Positions 19,189 through 29,275 are shown, counted from the stretch's first letter. The stretch is 64,000 bases of DNA from Leptobacterium_A meishanense (GCF_037645805.1 NZ_JBBEXE010000008.1:1-64000), one strand, 5' to 3'. The notes: generated by a model not told the origin, from the sequence alone. Made by a program: numbers and translations.

Positions 19189-19196
19189 CAAAGGTA
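19189..19196 (-). promoter_or_regulatory. panD -7 box abutting the start codon
   Basis: On the minus strand the sequence reads TACCTTTGCGGCATG, where TACCTTTG fits the Bacteroidota -7 consensus TAnnTTTG and ATG is the panD start. The transcription start would fall within a few bases of the ATG. No clear -33 TTTG was found at the usual spacing. Confidence 0.5.
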
Positions 19197-19197
19197 A

Positions 19198-20046
19198 TTA
19201 ATTTAAAGCGATATTATCTATTAGTCGTATTCCTTCTGCATATACTGCAATAAAAGCCCTATATTTTTTTTCAGGGTCTTTTATGCGGATACGTTTTAGG
19301 GTGTTGGTGTCCACTATTTCAATATATTCCAACTTGAACAATTCTTGATTTTTAAACTGGTTTTGTACCCAATGTTTTATGTCTCCTGATTTTTCTACAA
19401 GAAAACGTTCCTTAATTTTTAAAAGGATGTTATAAATAAAAGAGGCTTTATAACGGGTGTTATCTGAAAGGCGTTCATTTCTTGAACTCATTGCAAGTCC
19501 ATTGTGCTCTCTTACAATAGGGCATCCTATAATTTTTATGGGAAGCTTTTCTTTTTTAACCAGTTTTTTAATAATGAATAATTGCTGATAATCTTTTTCT
19601 CCGAAATATGCCCGTTTTGGGTTCACAATTTCAAAAAGCCGTTTGACTACAGTTGCAACACCATTGAAATGCCCGGGCCTAAACTTTTCTTCCATGATAG
19701 ATGCAACTCCTTTAAAGTTATACTCTTCAGAAATAGCACCATCAGGATACATCTCTTTTACGGAAGGGGCGAAAACAATGATATCATCATTTAGATGGTT
19801 CAGTTGAATAATGTCCCGCTCCAATGTGCGAGGATATCTTGAGAGGTCATTGGGATTATTAAATTGTGTAGGGTTTACAAAAATACTGACAATAACAATA
19901 TCATTCTCAGCGAGCGCTTTTTTAACCAATGATATGTGTCCGGCATGGAGTGCTCCCATAGTAGGCACCAAGCCAATCTGATTTCGTATATTTTCATAGA
20001 GCTTTAGGTGCTCATCTAACGATGCAATATCTTTACAAACTTCCAT
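19198..20046 (-). CDS. panC: Pantoate--beta-alanine ligase
   Basis: ATP-dependent joining of pantoate and beta-alanine, the last step of pantothenate synthesis. The 282-residue protein shows the nucleotidyltransferase HIGH-like site in PTMGALHAGHISLV (residues 28-41), FVNPTQFNN, the FGEKDYQQL block near 150 and MSSRNERL near 187. It is followed by panD, which supplies its beta-alanine. A possible -7 box, TAAGTTTG, lies on the minus strand at 20068-20075. Confidence 0.96.
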   Translation of the reverse strand: MEVCKDIASLDEHLKLYENIRNQIGLVPTMGALHAGHISLVKKALAENDIVIVSIFVNPTQFNNPNDLSRYPRTLERDIIQLNHLNDDIIVFAPSVKEMYPDGAISEEYNFKGVASIMEEKFRPGHFNGVATVVKRLFEIVNPKRAYFGEKDYQQLFIIKKLVKKEKLPIKIIGCPIVREHNGLAMSSRNERLSDNTRYKASFIYNILLKIKERFLVEKSGDIKHWVQNQFKNQELFKLEYIEIVDTNTLKRIRIKDPEKKYRAFIAVYAEGIRLIDNIALN

Positions 20047-20067
20047 TCACGAAAAATTAACAGCTTG

Positions 20068-20114
20068 CAAACTTATATATTTTAAAGGAATTAGGCATAA
20101 TTTTTGTAATTTTG
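20068..20114. promoter_or_regulatory. Divergent panC / GT5-like promoter region
   Basis: Two opposite -7 boxes of the form TAnnTTTG lie in the gap between panC and the glycogen-synthase-like gene: TAAGTTTG on the minus strand at 20068-20075 for panC, and TAATTTTG on the plus strand at 20107-20114 for the downstream gene. Neither has an obvious -33 TTTG at 19 bases, so this rests on the -7 boxes alone. Confidence 0.4.
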
Positions 20115-20153
20115 CATGCTTTAATAAAGTCACGAAGAAAACAGTTCAATTAT

Positions 20154-20969
20154 ATGACAAATAAGAAAGTATTATTTGTTGCTTCTGAAATGGTTCCATA
20201 CTTGCCAGAGAATGAAGTTTCACTGATGGCATATGAAAGTCCGAGAATGGTAAATGACAGAGGAGGACAAATACGTATATTTATGCCTCGTTTCGGAAAT
20301 ATTAATGAGAGAAGACATCAGCTGCACGAGGTAATCCGGTTGTCAGGAATGAACTTAGTGGTAAATGACATGGATATGCCGTTAATTATAAAGGTGGCAT
20401 CAATCCCTAAAGAGCGAATTCAGGTCTATTTTATAGATAATGAAGAATACTTTAAGCGAAAAGCTACATTTACTGATGAAGAAGGAAATCTTTTTCCTGA
20501 CAATGACGAAAGGGCAATATTCTTTGCAAAAGGAGTCGTTGAAACTGTAAAAAAACTTAACTGGTCTCCAGATATCATCCATGTACATGGATGGTTAGCT
20601 TCCTTAGTTCCTATGTATCTCAGAAATTATTATGCAGACGAACCTTTATTTTCGGAAAGCAAAATAGTTACCTCCGTTTATAGTAATGGATTTGAAGGAG
20701 TTCTGGATAAAGAAATGGTAAATAAAGTATATATGGATGGAATTGATAATGAAGAAATGACATTTTTAGAAACTCCTGATTACTCGAATTTATTAAAAGT
20801 GGCTATTGCTAACTCAGATGCAGTAGTAGTAGCTTCGGAAGATATTCCAAGTGCTATACAGGAATATATTAATGAGATAGGAAAGCCATCACTTCCATAT
20901 GTTTCAATATATGAATTTGAAGAGGCATATACTAATTTCTATGAAAAAGAGGTTTTAGGTAATAAATAG
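20154..20969 (+). CDS. Half-length glycogen/starch synthase-like protein (GT5 N-domain only)
   Basis: A 271-residue protein matching only the N-terminal GT5 domain of glycogen synthase: VLFVASEMVPYL at the start, RIFMPRFGNINERRHQLHE, DERAIFFAKGVVE and DIIHVHGWLASL. I start it at 20154 (MTNKKVLF) because homology begins there. The ADP-glucose-binding K-x-G-G-L segment expected just after the first strand is replaced by PENEVSLMAYESPR, and the C-terminal GT1-like domain is absent. Classical glycogen synthase activity is therefore unlikely. It sits three bases upstream of DUF4270, with glmS next. Confidence 0.85.
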   Translation: MTNKKVLFVASEMVPYLPENEVSLMAYESPRMVNDRGGQIRIFMPRFGNINERRHQLHEVIRLSGMNLVVNDMDMPLIIKVASIPKERIQVYFIDNEEYFKRKATFTDEEGNLFPDNDERAIFFAKGVVETVKKLNWSPDIIHVHGWLASLVPMYLRNYYADEPLFSESKIVTSVYSNGFEGVLDKEMVNKVYMDGIDNEEMTFLETPDYSNLLKVAIANSDAVVVASEDIPSAIQEYINEIGKPSLPYVSIYEFEEAYTNFYEKEVLGNK

Positions 20970-20971
20970 AA

Positions 20972-22825
20972 ATGAAATTTATGAGAATATTGAGAAAAAG
21001 TGTGATAAGAGTATTTTTATTAGTGTGTTTTGCAGCAGTAATGTACTCTTGTGATGAAGATTTTAATACGATAGGGATTGATGTAGTTGGAAACAGCAAT
21101 TTTGAAACAGATAAAGTAGTTTTTGATGTATATGCGCAAACTAAAACTTTAACTAGTGTCAGGACAGATGGTTTGCCATTATATCAATTGGGGAGGCTAA
21201 ACAATCCAATATATGGGACTAGAGAGGCGCGTATTGTTACGCAGGCTTTTCTTCAGCCACCGAATCCGGTTTTTGGTTCTAGATCCCAAACTCTTGAAGA
21301 TGTTCATGCTACAGATGATGATGAAGAAACAATACCAGAAAATGAAACAGTTAAAAAAGTATATCTAAATGTCCCATTTTTTAATAGCGCTCCTGAAGAT
21401 GCTGATGGTGATGGGGTTCCCGATGATATAGATGTAGATCCTGACAATCCTGAAAGTGATACTGATGAAGACGGTGTTACTGATTTTGATGAGAGCAGGA
21501 ATGGTACAGACCCACTAAATCCAGATACTGACGGAGATGGTATAGGAGATGCGGAGGATACCGATACAGCATCAGATATAGTCCCTGAGATTTTCAAATT
21601 AGACTCTATATATGGTAATAAAGAAGCGGTATTTAATGTACGTGTCGATGAACTTACATTCTTTCTAAGAGATTTAGACCCTAGTAGTAATTTTGAGGAA
21701 GCCCAAGAGTATTTTTCTAGTGCAGATTTTTCAGGATCTATAGGTCAAAATTTATATGATGGTGTTTTTCAGATAAACAATATTGAAACATTAATTTTTA
21801 ATGAGGATGATCCTAATACCGATGCTGATGAGTCCACAACAGTTTTAGAGAGAGTTCCTCCTGGAATAAGAGTTGAACTCAACCCACAATTTTTTCAAGA
21901 GAAAATATTGGATAAAGAAGGAGCTAATGAACTGGCTACGAACAATAATTTTAAGGATTTTTTTAGAGGGGTTATTATATCAACAGACAATTTCTCAGAA
22001 GATATTTTAATGCTGTTAGATTTTGCAAAAGCTAATATTACCATTGATTATGAATATGACCGTTTAGATACAAACGGAACTTCCGGAAATACTTCCGATG
22101 ATACCATAATAAAAGAGAGAGACACCTATAGGATATTGTTATCTAATACGATTTTGAACAGTATAAATACAATGATAAGTGATCTATTACCTGGAGATAT
22201 TACTGCTGAAATAGCTAAGGGGATAAATGCTTCTCGTCTATATTTAAATGGAGGTTCCGGATCATTTGTTGAGATTAATTTATTTGATCCTGAAGGAGTT
22301 ACAGAAAAACTAGAAGAGGTAAGAGCGAATGATTGGTTAATTAATGAGGCAAACCTTACCTTTTATATTGATAGAGCAGTAATGAATTCTTCGAGTAGCA
22401 TAATAGAACCAAAAAGATTGTATTTATATAATCTAACGAATGGGACGACATTAATTGATTATGAGATTGACTTTTCTCAAGGTCCAGATCCAAATGGTTC
22501 CCGTAGTAACTATGGAGGGATTATTCAAACAGATGATGATGGGAAGGGGATTAAATATAAAATACGTCTTACAGAACATATTAACAGAGTACTCAGAAAA
22601 GACTCTACCAATGTAAAATTAGGCCTAGTGGTTACTTCAGACATTAATAATCCTGTGAATGTTACAGGAATTATAGAAAACATGGAAGAAGTTCCAATTC
22701 CTCAGGCCTCAGTTATAAACCCATTTGGTACTGTTTTATTCGGAGGGAATGCAACTACTCCTGAAGAAGAAGAGAAAAAACTGCGATTAGAGATATTTTA
22801 TACAGACCCAACAAATGATAATTAA
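20972..22825 (+). CDS. DUF4270 lipoprotein with inserted thrombospondin type 3 repeats
   Basis: A 617-residue outer-membrane lipoprotein of the DUF4270 family. The signal ends in a lipobox at MYSC, followed by DEDFNTIGIDVVGN, typical of the family. At about residues 140-195 there is an acidic calcium-binding-type stretch with DADGDGVPDD, DTDEDGVTDFDE and DTDGDGIGDAED, that is, thrombospondin type 3 repeats, between KKVYLNVPFFNS and FKLDSIYGNK. The family has no proven function; its constant place beside glmS suggests a role in cell-wall or surface-sugar supply. The glmS gene starts three bases after its stop. Confidence 0.88.
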   Translation: MKFMRILRKSVIRVFLLVCFAAVMYSCDEDFNTIGIDVVGNSNFETDKVVFDVYAQTKTLTSVRTDGLPLYQLGRLNNPIYGTREARIVTQAFLQPPNPVFGSRSQTLEDVHATDDDEETIPENETVKKVYLNVPFFNSAPEDADGDGVPDDIDVDPDNPESDTDEDGVTDFDESRNGTDPLNPDTDGDGIGDAEDTDTASDIVPEIFKLDSIYGNKEAVFNVRVDELTFFLRDLDPSSNFEEAQEYFSSADFSGSIGQNLYDGVFQINNIETLIFNEDDPNTDADESTTVLERVPPGIRVELNPQFFQEKILDKEGANELATNNNFKDFFRGVIISTDNFSEDILMLLDFAKANITIDYEYDRLDTNGTSGNTSDDTIIKERDTYRILLSNTILNSINTMISDLLPGDITAEIAKGINASRLYLNGGSGSFVEINLFDPEGVTEKLEEVRANDWLINEANLTFYIDRAVMNSSSSIIEPKRLYLYNLTNGTTLIDYEIDFSQGPDPNGSRSNYGGIIQTDDDGKGIKYKIRLTEHINRVLRKDSTNVKLGLVVTSDINNPVNVTGIIENMEEVPIPQASVINPFGTVLFGGNATTPEEEEKKLRLEIFYTDPTNDN

Positions 22826-22828
22826 TTT

Positions 22829-24676
22829 ATGTGTGGAATTGTTGGATATATAGGTAAAAGGGAAGCATATCCTATCATTATGAAAGGATTGGAACGGCTT
22901 GAATATAGAGGCTATGATAGTGCAGGGATTGCTTTATATGACGGAACTAATATAAAACTATCAAAGACTAAGGGTAAAGTACAAAAACTTAAAGAAAAAG
23001 CAGAAAAAGAGATAACCATTTCAGGGAATTTAGGAATTGGTCATACCAGATGGGCAACTCATGGAATTCCCAATGATGTTAATTCACACCCTCACTATTC
23101 AAATTCAGGAGAACTGGTAATTATTCATAATGGCATTATTGAAAACTATGAACCATTAAAAAAAGAATTAATAAAAAGAGGGTATCATTTTGTTTCTGAT
23201 ACGGATACGGAAGTACTCATAAATCTTATCGAAGATGTTAAGAAAAATGAAGGTGTTAAACTGGGTAAAGCTGTTCAAATTGCATTAAACCAAGTTGTTG
23301 GAGCATATGCAATTGCTGTTTTTGATAAAACAAAACCTGATGAGATTGTTGTAGCCCGTTTAGGAAGTCCACTAGCCATTGGTATTGGAGAAGATGAATT
23401 TTTTATTGCCTCTGATGCAACCCCTTTTATTGAGTTTACTAATAATGCTATTTATTTAGAAGATGAAGAAATGGCCATAGTAAGAAGGGGAAAAGAGGTA
23501 AAAGTTAGAAAAATTAAAGATGACTCATTAGTCCATCCATATATCCAAGAACTTCAATTAAGCCTTGAGCAAATAGAAAAAGGAGGTTATGATCACTTTA
23601 TGCTCAAGGAAATATATGAACAGCCTAATGCGATTAAGGATACGTATAGAGGAAGGTTAAGAACAAATCAGGGAATTATAAAAATGGCAGGAGTAGAAGA
23701 TCATATAGAAAAATTCCTGAATGCAAACCGGATTATTATTGTTGCATGTGGAACCTCCTGGCACGCAGGCCTTGTTGCTGAATATATATTTGAAGATATT
23801 GCCAGAATTCCTGTTGAGGTCGAATATGCCTCAGAATTTCGTTATCGAAACCCTGTTATTTCAGAAAAAGATGTCGTTATAGCTATTTCTCAATCAGGAG
23901 AAACAGCAGATACGTTAGCAGCTATAAAACTTGCAAAAGAAAAAGGGGCTTTTGTTTTTGGAGTATGCAATGTTGTAGGGTCTTCCATTGCTAGAGAAAC
24001 ACATGCAGGGGCATATACACATGCAGGGCCGGAAATAGGAGTGGCCTCTACTAAGGCGTTTACTACACAAATAACGGTTCTAACGCTTATTGCTTTGAGA
24101 TTGGCAAGTGAAAAAGGAACACTGTCCAAAACGCAAATACACCAGTACCTTATGGAATTGGAGGCTATTCCTGAAAGGGTGAAGAAGACATTGAACATAG
24201 GAGGTAAAGTAAAAACTATTTCAAAAATATTTAAAGATGCTCGAAACTTTCTTTATCTGGGAAGAGGATATAATTTTCCTGTAGCATTAGAAGGGGCATT
24301 AAAATTAAAAGAAATCTCATATATACATGCTGAAGGCTATCCGGCAGCAGAAATGAAACATGGGCCTATAGCATTAATAGATGAGCAGATGCCCGTAGTA
24401 GTCATTGCGACTAAAAAAGGACATTATGATAAAATAGTCAGTAATGTACAAGAAATAAAATCCCGCAGCGGTATCATTATAGCTATAGTTACAGAGGGAG
24501 ATACTACAATAAAAGCACTAGCAGACTATACCATTGAAGTTCCTGAAGTAGCAGAAACACTTTCGCCACTAGTAACCACTATTCCATTGCAATTATTGTC
24601 ATATCATATAGCAGTAATGAGAGGTTGTAATGTAGATCAACCACGAAACCTAGCAAAATCAGTTACTGTAGAATAA
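22829..24676 (+). CDS. glmS: Glutamine--fructose-6-phosphate aminotransferase
   Basis: Forms glucosamine-6-phosphate, the entry step to peptidoglycan and LPS amino sugars. The 615-residue enzyme starts MCGIVGYIG with the catalytic Cys2 of the glutaminase domain, then RYRGYDSAG-like LEYRGYDSAG and HTRWATHG. Two SIS isomerase domains follow (CGTSWHAG, ISQSGETADT, LGRGYNFPVALEGALKLKE), and the C-terminus DQPRNLAKSVTVE is canonical. The last gene of a GT5-like, DUF4270, glmS run. A 7-bp hairpin lies downstream but without a T tract. Confidence 0.98.
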   Translation: MCGIVGYIGKREAYPIIMKGLERLEYRGYDSAGIALYDGTNIKLSKTKGKVQKLKEKAEKEITISGNLGIGHTRWATHGIPNDVNSHPHYSNSGELVIIHNGIIENYEPLKKELIKRGYHFVSDTDTEVLINLIEDVKKNEGVKLGKAVQIALNQVVGAYAIAVFDKTKPDEIVVARLGSPLAIGIGEDEFFIASDATPFIEFTNNAIYLEDEEMAIVRRGKEVKVRKIKDDSLVHPYIQELQLSLEQIEKGGYDHFMLKEIYEQPNAIKDTYRGRLRTNQGIIKMAGVEDHIEKFLNANRIIIVACGTSWHAGLVAEYIFEDIARIPVEVEYASEFRYRNPVISEKDVVIAISQSGETADTLAAIKLAKEKGAFVFGVCNVVGSSIARETHAGAYTHAGPEIGVASTKAFTTQITVLTLIALRLASEKGTLSKTQIHQYLMELEAIPERVKKTLNIGGKVKTISKIFKDARNFLYLGRGYNFPVALEGALKLKEISYIHAEGYPAAEMKHGPIALIDEQMPVVVIATKKGHYDKIVSNVQEIKSRSGIIIAIVTEGDTTIKALADYTIEVPEVAETLSPLVTTIPLQLLSYHIAVMRGCNVDQPRNLAKSVTVE

Positions 24677-24763
24677 TTGCGATTTTCATAAAATTTACAG
24701 TCTGCTATTAAAAAATAGCAAAAATCTGTATATTGTTCCCTCGAATTTATTAATCAAGACAAG

Positions 24764-27526
24764 ATGATGAGAACATTATTTTTTGCAATTGTATTGTTGA
24801 TAGGATCATTTTCATATGCTCAAACAACAATAAATGGTAAGGTTGTTGATGAAAATAACCAACCTATTCCTGGAGCCAATGTGGTAATTACAGGGAAAGC
24901 CATAGGAGCTGTTACAGATTTTGATGGTGTGTTTGTACTAACCACCTCAGAGATTCTGCCATTTGAATTAACGGTATCGAGTCTGGGGTATGCCTCGGCA
25001 ACTGTAGACATTACATCAAACAACCAAAACGTAACGGTTACATTAAGTGAGCAGAACACACAGCTAGATGAAATCGTTATTTCTGCTTCTAGAACTCCAG
25101 AACGTATATTTGAATCACCCGTGACAGTGGAGCGTTTTGGCCTTAGAGAAATTAAGAATACGGCTTCGGCCGAATTCTATGATGGGTTAGAAAACCTTAA
25201 AGGGGTTGATATCAACACCAATAGTTTAACTTTTAAAGCACTAAACACCAGAGGGTTTGCTACCTTTAATAATACGCGTTTTGTGCAGTTGGTAGACGGT
25301 ATGGACAATACATCTCCAGCCTTAAACTTTGTGTTGGGTAACTTACTGGGGATGACGGAATTGGATGTAAACAGTGTAGAACTTTTGCCTGGAGCCTCCT
25401 CTGCATTATATGGAGCGAATGCCTTTAATGGAATACTTTTCATGACCAGTAAAAACCCATTTGACTATCAAGGAGTGAGTGCATATTTTAGGTCTGGAGT
25501 TACTTCACAGGAAGCAGCTGGTGACAATGGATACTACGATTTTGGATTTCGGGCAGCACATGCTTTTTCCGATAAATTTGCAGCAAAAGTAAATTTCGCA
25601 TATTTAAAGGGAACAGATTGGTTTGCTGTTAATGAACAAGATGTCCTTGCTCCTGGAAGTACAAGGGTTAATCCCAATTATGATGGATTGAACATTTATG
25701 GGGATGAAGTAAGCACAAATATAAGAGAAGTGGGAGAAACACTAGTAGGATTAGGAATTCTTCCTTCAGGTGCAGAAAATTTATTGCCCAATGAAAATGT
25801 TAGTAGGACGGGTTACGCAGAACGGGATTTAACCAACTACAATGCAGAAAGTATAAAAGCAGATTGGGCAATGCACTATAGGCCTTTTGCAGATGATTTT
25901 GAAATTATTTACGCAGGAAAAATAGGGTCAGGATCTACAATCTATCAGGGAGCGAACCGATATGCTATTAAAAATTTCTTTTTACAACAACATAAGATAG
26001 AAGTACGGAATGATAACTTCTTTGTTAGGGCTTATGCCACAAGTGAAGATGCTGGGGACTCTTATGATACCCGTTTTACAGGGATCAATATAAATAGGCT
26101 ATGGAAATCAGATGAAACTTGGTTTGGTGAGTATGCAGGAACTTTTGTACAAGCGTCTTTAACAGGTGCTACCCCGGTACAAGCACACGCAGCGGCCCGG
26201 CAAGTGGCAGATACAGGAAGGCTTATTCCCGGAACAGCGGAATTTCAAAATGCATTCAACACAGTTACCTCTGACCCTGATTTGACAACAGGCTCGAAAT
26301 TTCAGGATGAAACACAATTACGTCATGTAGATGTTAATTATAATTTTGCACATCTTTGGGATGTTGCCGAAATCCAGGTTGGGGGGTCCTTTAGAGAATA
26401 TAAATTAAATTCTTCAGGAACTATTTTTACAGACATAGACGGCCCCATTAAATATTCTGAAGTAGGGGCATATACACAAATCCAGAAAAAATTGGCAGAT
26501 GACCGGTTAAAACTTACAGGCTCTGTTCGATATGATAAATCACAATTGTTTGATGCCAATATTTCTCCACGTTTCTCTATAGGATATACAGCAGGGGCTG
26601 AAAGGGAACATAATATTCGTTTTTCTATTCAGACCGGGTTTAAAAACCCAAGTACACAAGACTTGTTTATAGGATTAGATGCAGGAAGGGCTATTTTAGT
26701 AGGATCAGCACCTGATAACTTAGACAGGGACGTAAGAACCTATACATTAAGCGGAGATGGGGCTGGCATAGTTGGTGCACCAACAGTGGATATTTTAGGG
26801 AGAGCAGCCTATGAAAATGCATTTTCACTAAATTCAGTACAAAACGGAACACCTACGGCTGCAGATGTAGGCTTGGTGCAACCTGAAGAAGTAACTGCCT
26901 ATGAAGTGGGATATAGAGGGAAAATAGATAAGTTTATTATAGATTTTAATGCGTATTACAATAAATACAAAAATTTTATTTCCAACGAAAATGTAATAGT
27001 ACCTCTCTATGGGACAGTAGGAGACAACACATTATCATTGTTAGCTTTAAATAATGATGACTTCCAAGTATACCAAACCTATACAAACTCTGATGCAGAT
27101 GTAGAATCGTTAGGGGCTTCTATTGCAGTGAGCACCAAAATATTTGGAAACTATGATTTAAGTGCTAACTACACTTTTACAGAACAACATTTTGATCAAG
27201 CAGCAAACCCTGATTTTAGAACAAGCTTTAACACACCTAAACATAAAGTAAAAGCTTCTTTTGGAAACACAGATGTTATAGAAAACCTAGGGTTTAATAT
27301 AAGCTATCGTTGGAGTGATTCTTATTTCTGGCAAGCAACCTTTGCTGATGGTTCTGTCCCTTCGTTCAATGTATTTGATGCACAAATCAATTACAGGGTT
27401 CCAAGTCTAAAATCTACCTTCAAAATAGGAGCATCTAATATATTAAACGATGAGTATTTTACCGCTTTTGGAACTGGAAACGTAGGGGCACAATATTATA
27501 TCTCATGGTTTATAAACAATCTGTAA
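24764..27526 (+). CDS. TonB-dependent outer-membrane receptor with carboxypeptidase-like N-domain
   Basis: A 920-residue outer-membrane transporter. After signal peptide FSYAQ, a CarboxypepD_reg-like domain (INGKVVDENNQPIPGANVVI) covers about residues 20-105. The plug includes DEIVISASRTPERIFESPVTVE and LELLPGASSALYGANAFNG-like VELLPGASSALYG. A 22-strand barrel follows and ends in SWFINNL. The substrate is unknown. The SGNH lipoprotein gene begins 22 bases later, so the pair probably acts together at the outer membrane, as in other flavobacterial receptor-lipoprotein pairs. Confidence 0.92.
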   Translation: MMRTLFFAIVLLIGSFSYAQTTINGKVVDENNQPIPGANVVITGKAIGAVTDFDGVFVLTTSEILPFELTVSSLGYASATVDITSNNQNVTVTLSEQNTQLDEIVISASRTPERIFESPVTVERFGLREIKNTASAEFYDGLENLKGVDINTNSLTFKALNTRGFATFNNTRFVQLVDGMDNTSPALNFVLGNLLGMTELDVNSVELLPGASSALYGANAFNGILFMTSKNPFDYQGVSAYFRSGVTSQEAAGDNGYYDFGFRAAHAFSDKFAAKVNFAYLKGTDWFAVNEQDVLAPGSTRVNPNYDGLNIYGDEVSTNIREVGETLVGLGILPSGAENLLPNENVSRTGYAERDLTNYNAESIKADWAMHYRPFADDFEIIYAGKIGSGSTIYQGANRYAIKNFFLQQHKIEVRNDNFFVRAYATSEDAGDSYDTRFTGININRLWKSDETWFGEYAGTFVQASLTGATPVQAHAAARQVADTGRLIPGTAEFQNAFNTVTSDPDLTTGSKFQDETQLRHVDVNYNFAHLWDVAEIQVGGSFREYKLNSSGTIFTDIDGPIKYSEVGAYTQIQKKLADDRLKLTGSVRYDKSQLFDANISPRFSIGYTAGAEREHNIRFSIQTGFKNPSTQDLFIGLDAGRAILVGSAPDNLDRDVRTYTLSGDGAGIVGAPTVDILGRAAYENAFSLNSVQNGTPTAADVGLVQPEEVTAYEVGYRGKIDKFIIDFNAYYNKYKNFISNENVIVPLYGTVGDNTLSLLALNNDDFQVYQTYTNSDADVESLGASIAVSTKIFGNYDLSANYTFTEQHFDQAANPDFRTSFNTPKHKVKASFGNTDVIENLGFNISYRWSDSYFWQATFADGSVPSFNVFDAQINYRVPSLKSTFKIGASNILNDEYFTAFGTGNVGAQYYISWFINNL

Positions 27527-27548
27527 AAGAATTAAAAAACAATAGAAT

Positions 27549-29033
27549 ATGAAAACAAAATATAATTATAAAGGGCTGTTTTTAGTTGCTATTATAACTT
27601 TAGTAGCCTGTAATTCAGATGACGATGCAGTAGTTGTAGAACCACCGGTCGTCGTAGTACCGGGAAGTGCTGATTTCTCAAACTATGTAGCAGTTGGAAA
27701 TTCATTAACTGCGGGATATACAGATGGTGCACTTTTTATTGCAGGACAAAACAATTCCTTCCCGAATATGCTGGCAGGACAATTTGCTTTGGCAGATGGA
27801 GGAAGCTTCACCATGCCTTTAATGGGAGACAACCTTGGAGGCGTATTATTGGCAGGAACTCCTATTCTAGAGAATAGGTTGTTTTTTAATGGTGCTGGGC
27901 CTGCAAGACTTCCCGGAGCTGCAACTACAGACATTACCAATGTGCTTACAGGGCCTTTTAATAACATGGGGGTTCCTGGAGCCAAGAGCTTTCATTTAGT
28001 AGCTCCCGGATATGGAAATATTGCTGGAGTACAGGCAGGGGCAGCAAACCCTTATTTTGTGAGGATGGCTTCAAGCCCTGGAACTACTGTAATGGCAGAT
28101 GCAATGGCACAAAGCCCAACATTCTTTACGTTATGGATAGGAAACAACGATGTATTAAGCTATGCTACATCGGGAGGTACAGGAGTTAACCAAGCCGGTA
28201 ACTTGGATCCATCTACCTATGGTTCAAGTGATATTACAGATCCAAATGTATTCGCTTCGGTATATAGTGGGTTAATCACAACATTGACTTCCGGCGGGGC
28301 CAAAGGGGCTGTGGCCAACATCCCAGATGTTACTACCATACCTTTTTTTACGACAGTACCTTATAATCCTATACCAATGGATGCTTCTACAGCAACGGCA
28401 GTAAATGCTGGGTATGCTGCATACAATGCAGGGTTAGCATTAGCGCTTACGGGATCACAAGCGGCGGATGATGAACGAGCTTTAAGAACCATCAATTTTG
28501 TAGAGGGTCAGAATGCAGTAGTAATAATTGATGAAAGTTTAACTGATCTATCAGAAGCCGGACTTCCCTCAATACGACAAGCTACGGAGAGTGATTTTCT
28601 ATTATTAACGAGCTCTACATTAATAGGGACACTCGTTGGAGAGAATCCACAGTTGATTAATGGAGTAACGGTTCCTTTAGCTGATGAATGGGTTTTGTCC
28701 AAAAGCGAAGTAGAAGAAATAAAAACTGCTGTAGACTTATATAACATGACAATAGAAAATGCCGCCTCAGATGCCGGTTTAGCTTTTGTAGATGCCAATG
28801 GCCTGTTGAATGAAGTTTACGAAGCGGGCATCCCATATGATAACGGAAGGTTTACGTTAACATCAGCTTTAGTTTTTGGAGGCGCATTTTCATTAGATGG
28901 AGTACACCCAACCTCAAGAGGGTATGCATTTATAGCAAATGCATTTATGGAAGCCATCAATGAAACATATGGATCTAATTTACCTCCGGTAGATATATTG
29001 GATTTTCCTAATTTATTCCCTCCGTTACCATAA
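27549..29033 (+). CDS. SGNH/GDSL-family hydrolase lipoprotein
   Basis: A 494-residue surface lipoprotein with lipobox LVAC near residue 21 followed by an acidic stretch. SGNH blocks are present: GNSLTAG (the nucleophile Ser in a GNSL variant of GDSL) near residue 52, WIGNNDVL (block III Asn) and SLDGVHPTSRGY (block V Asp-x-x-His). It is likely an esterase or lipase, or a binding partner of the TonB receptor encoded just upstream. A strong palindromic terminator follows 26 bases after the stop. Confidence 0.85.
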   Translation: MKTKYNYKGLFLVAIITLVACNSDDDAVVVEPPVVVVPGSADFSNYVAVGNSLTAGYTDGALFIAGQNNSFPNMLAGQFALADGGSFTMPLMGDNLGGVLLAGTPILENRLFFNGAGPARLPGAATTDITNVLTGPFNNMGVPGAKSFHLVAPGYGNIAGVQAGAANPYFVRMASSPGTTVMADAMAQSPTFFTLWIGNNDVLSYATSGGTGVNQAGNLDPSTYGSSDITDPNVFASVYSGLITTLTSGGAKGAVANIPDVTTIPFFTTVPYNPIPMDASTATAVNAGYAAYNAGLALALTGSQAADDERALRTINFVEGQNAVVIIDESLTDLSEAGLPSIRQATESDFLLLTSSTLIGTLVGENPQLINGVTVPLADEWVLSKSEVEEIKTAVDLYNMTIENAASDAGLAFVDANGLLNEVYEAGIPYDNGRFTLTSALVFGGAFSLDGVHPTSRGYAFIANAFMEAINETYGSNLPPVDILDFPNLFPPLP

Positions 29034-29058
29034 AAGAGTAAAATATAGAACTTTATTG

Positions 29059-29088
29059 GACCTCACAGGTTTTAAAACCTGTGAGGTC
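29059..29088. terminator. Palindromic terminator, cctcacaggt family
   Basis: A perfect 30-base palindrome whose 15-base arms start gacctcacaggt, followed by tttatatttt. It closes the TonB receptor / SGNH hydrolase unit. A decayed copy of the same sequence serves between two convergent genes at 50136-50166. Confidence 0.8.
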
Positions 29089-29206
29089 TTTATATTTTAA
29101 AACTGTCTATTTCTAACTTATTATAGCCATTTAAACCTGTATAAAAACCAATTCAAAAACCTTAAAAAATACCTCAAAACCCTATTCATTTTTCCAATTA
29201 AAAGTA

Positions 29207-29214
29207 TATCTTTG
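29207..29214 (+). promoter_or_regulatory. atpD -7 box
   Basis: TATCTTTG followed by C fits the TAnnTTTG consensus and lies 61 bases before the atpD start, giving a leader of about 55 bases. No good -33 TTTG is visible at the expected spacing. Confidence 0.5.
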
Positions 29215-29275
29215 CACCCTGAAAACAAGCTGCTTGCACAGCACACAAATAGTCAACAAGTAAATACACTAAGTA

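Noticed and set aside
24703..24720. Hairpin tgctatt/aatagca after glmS as a terminator
   Set aside because: Only 7 bp with A-rich flank and no T tract downstream on the coding strand.
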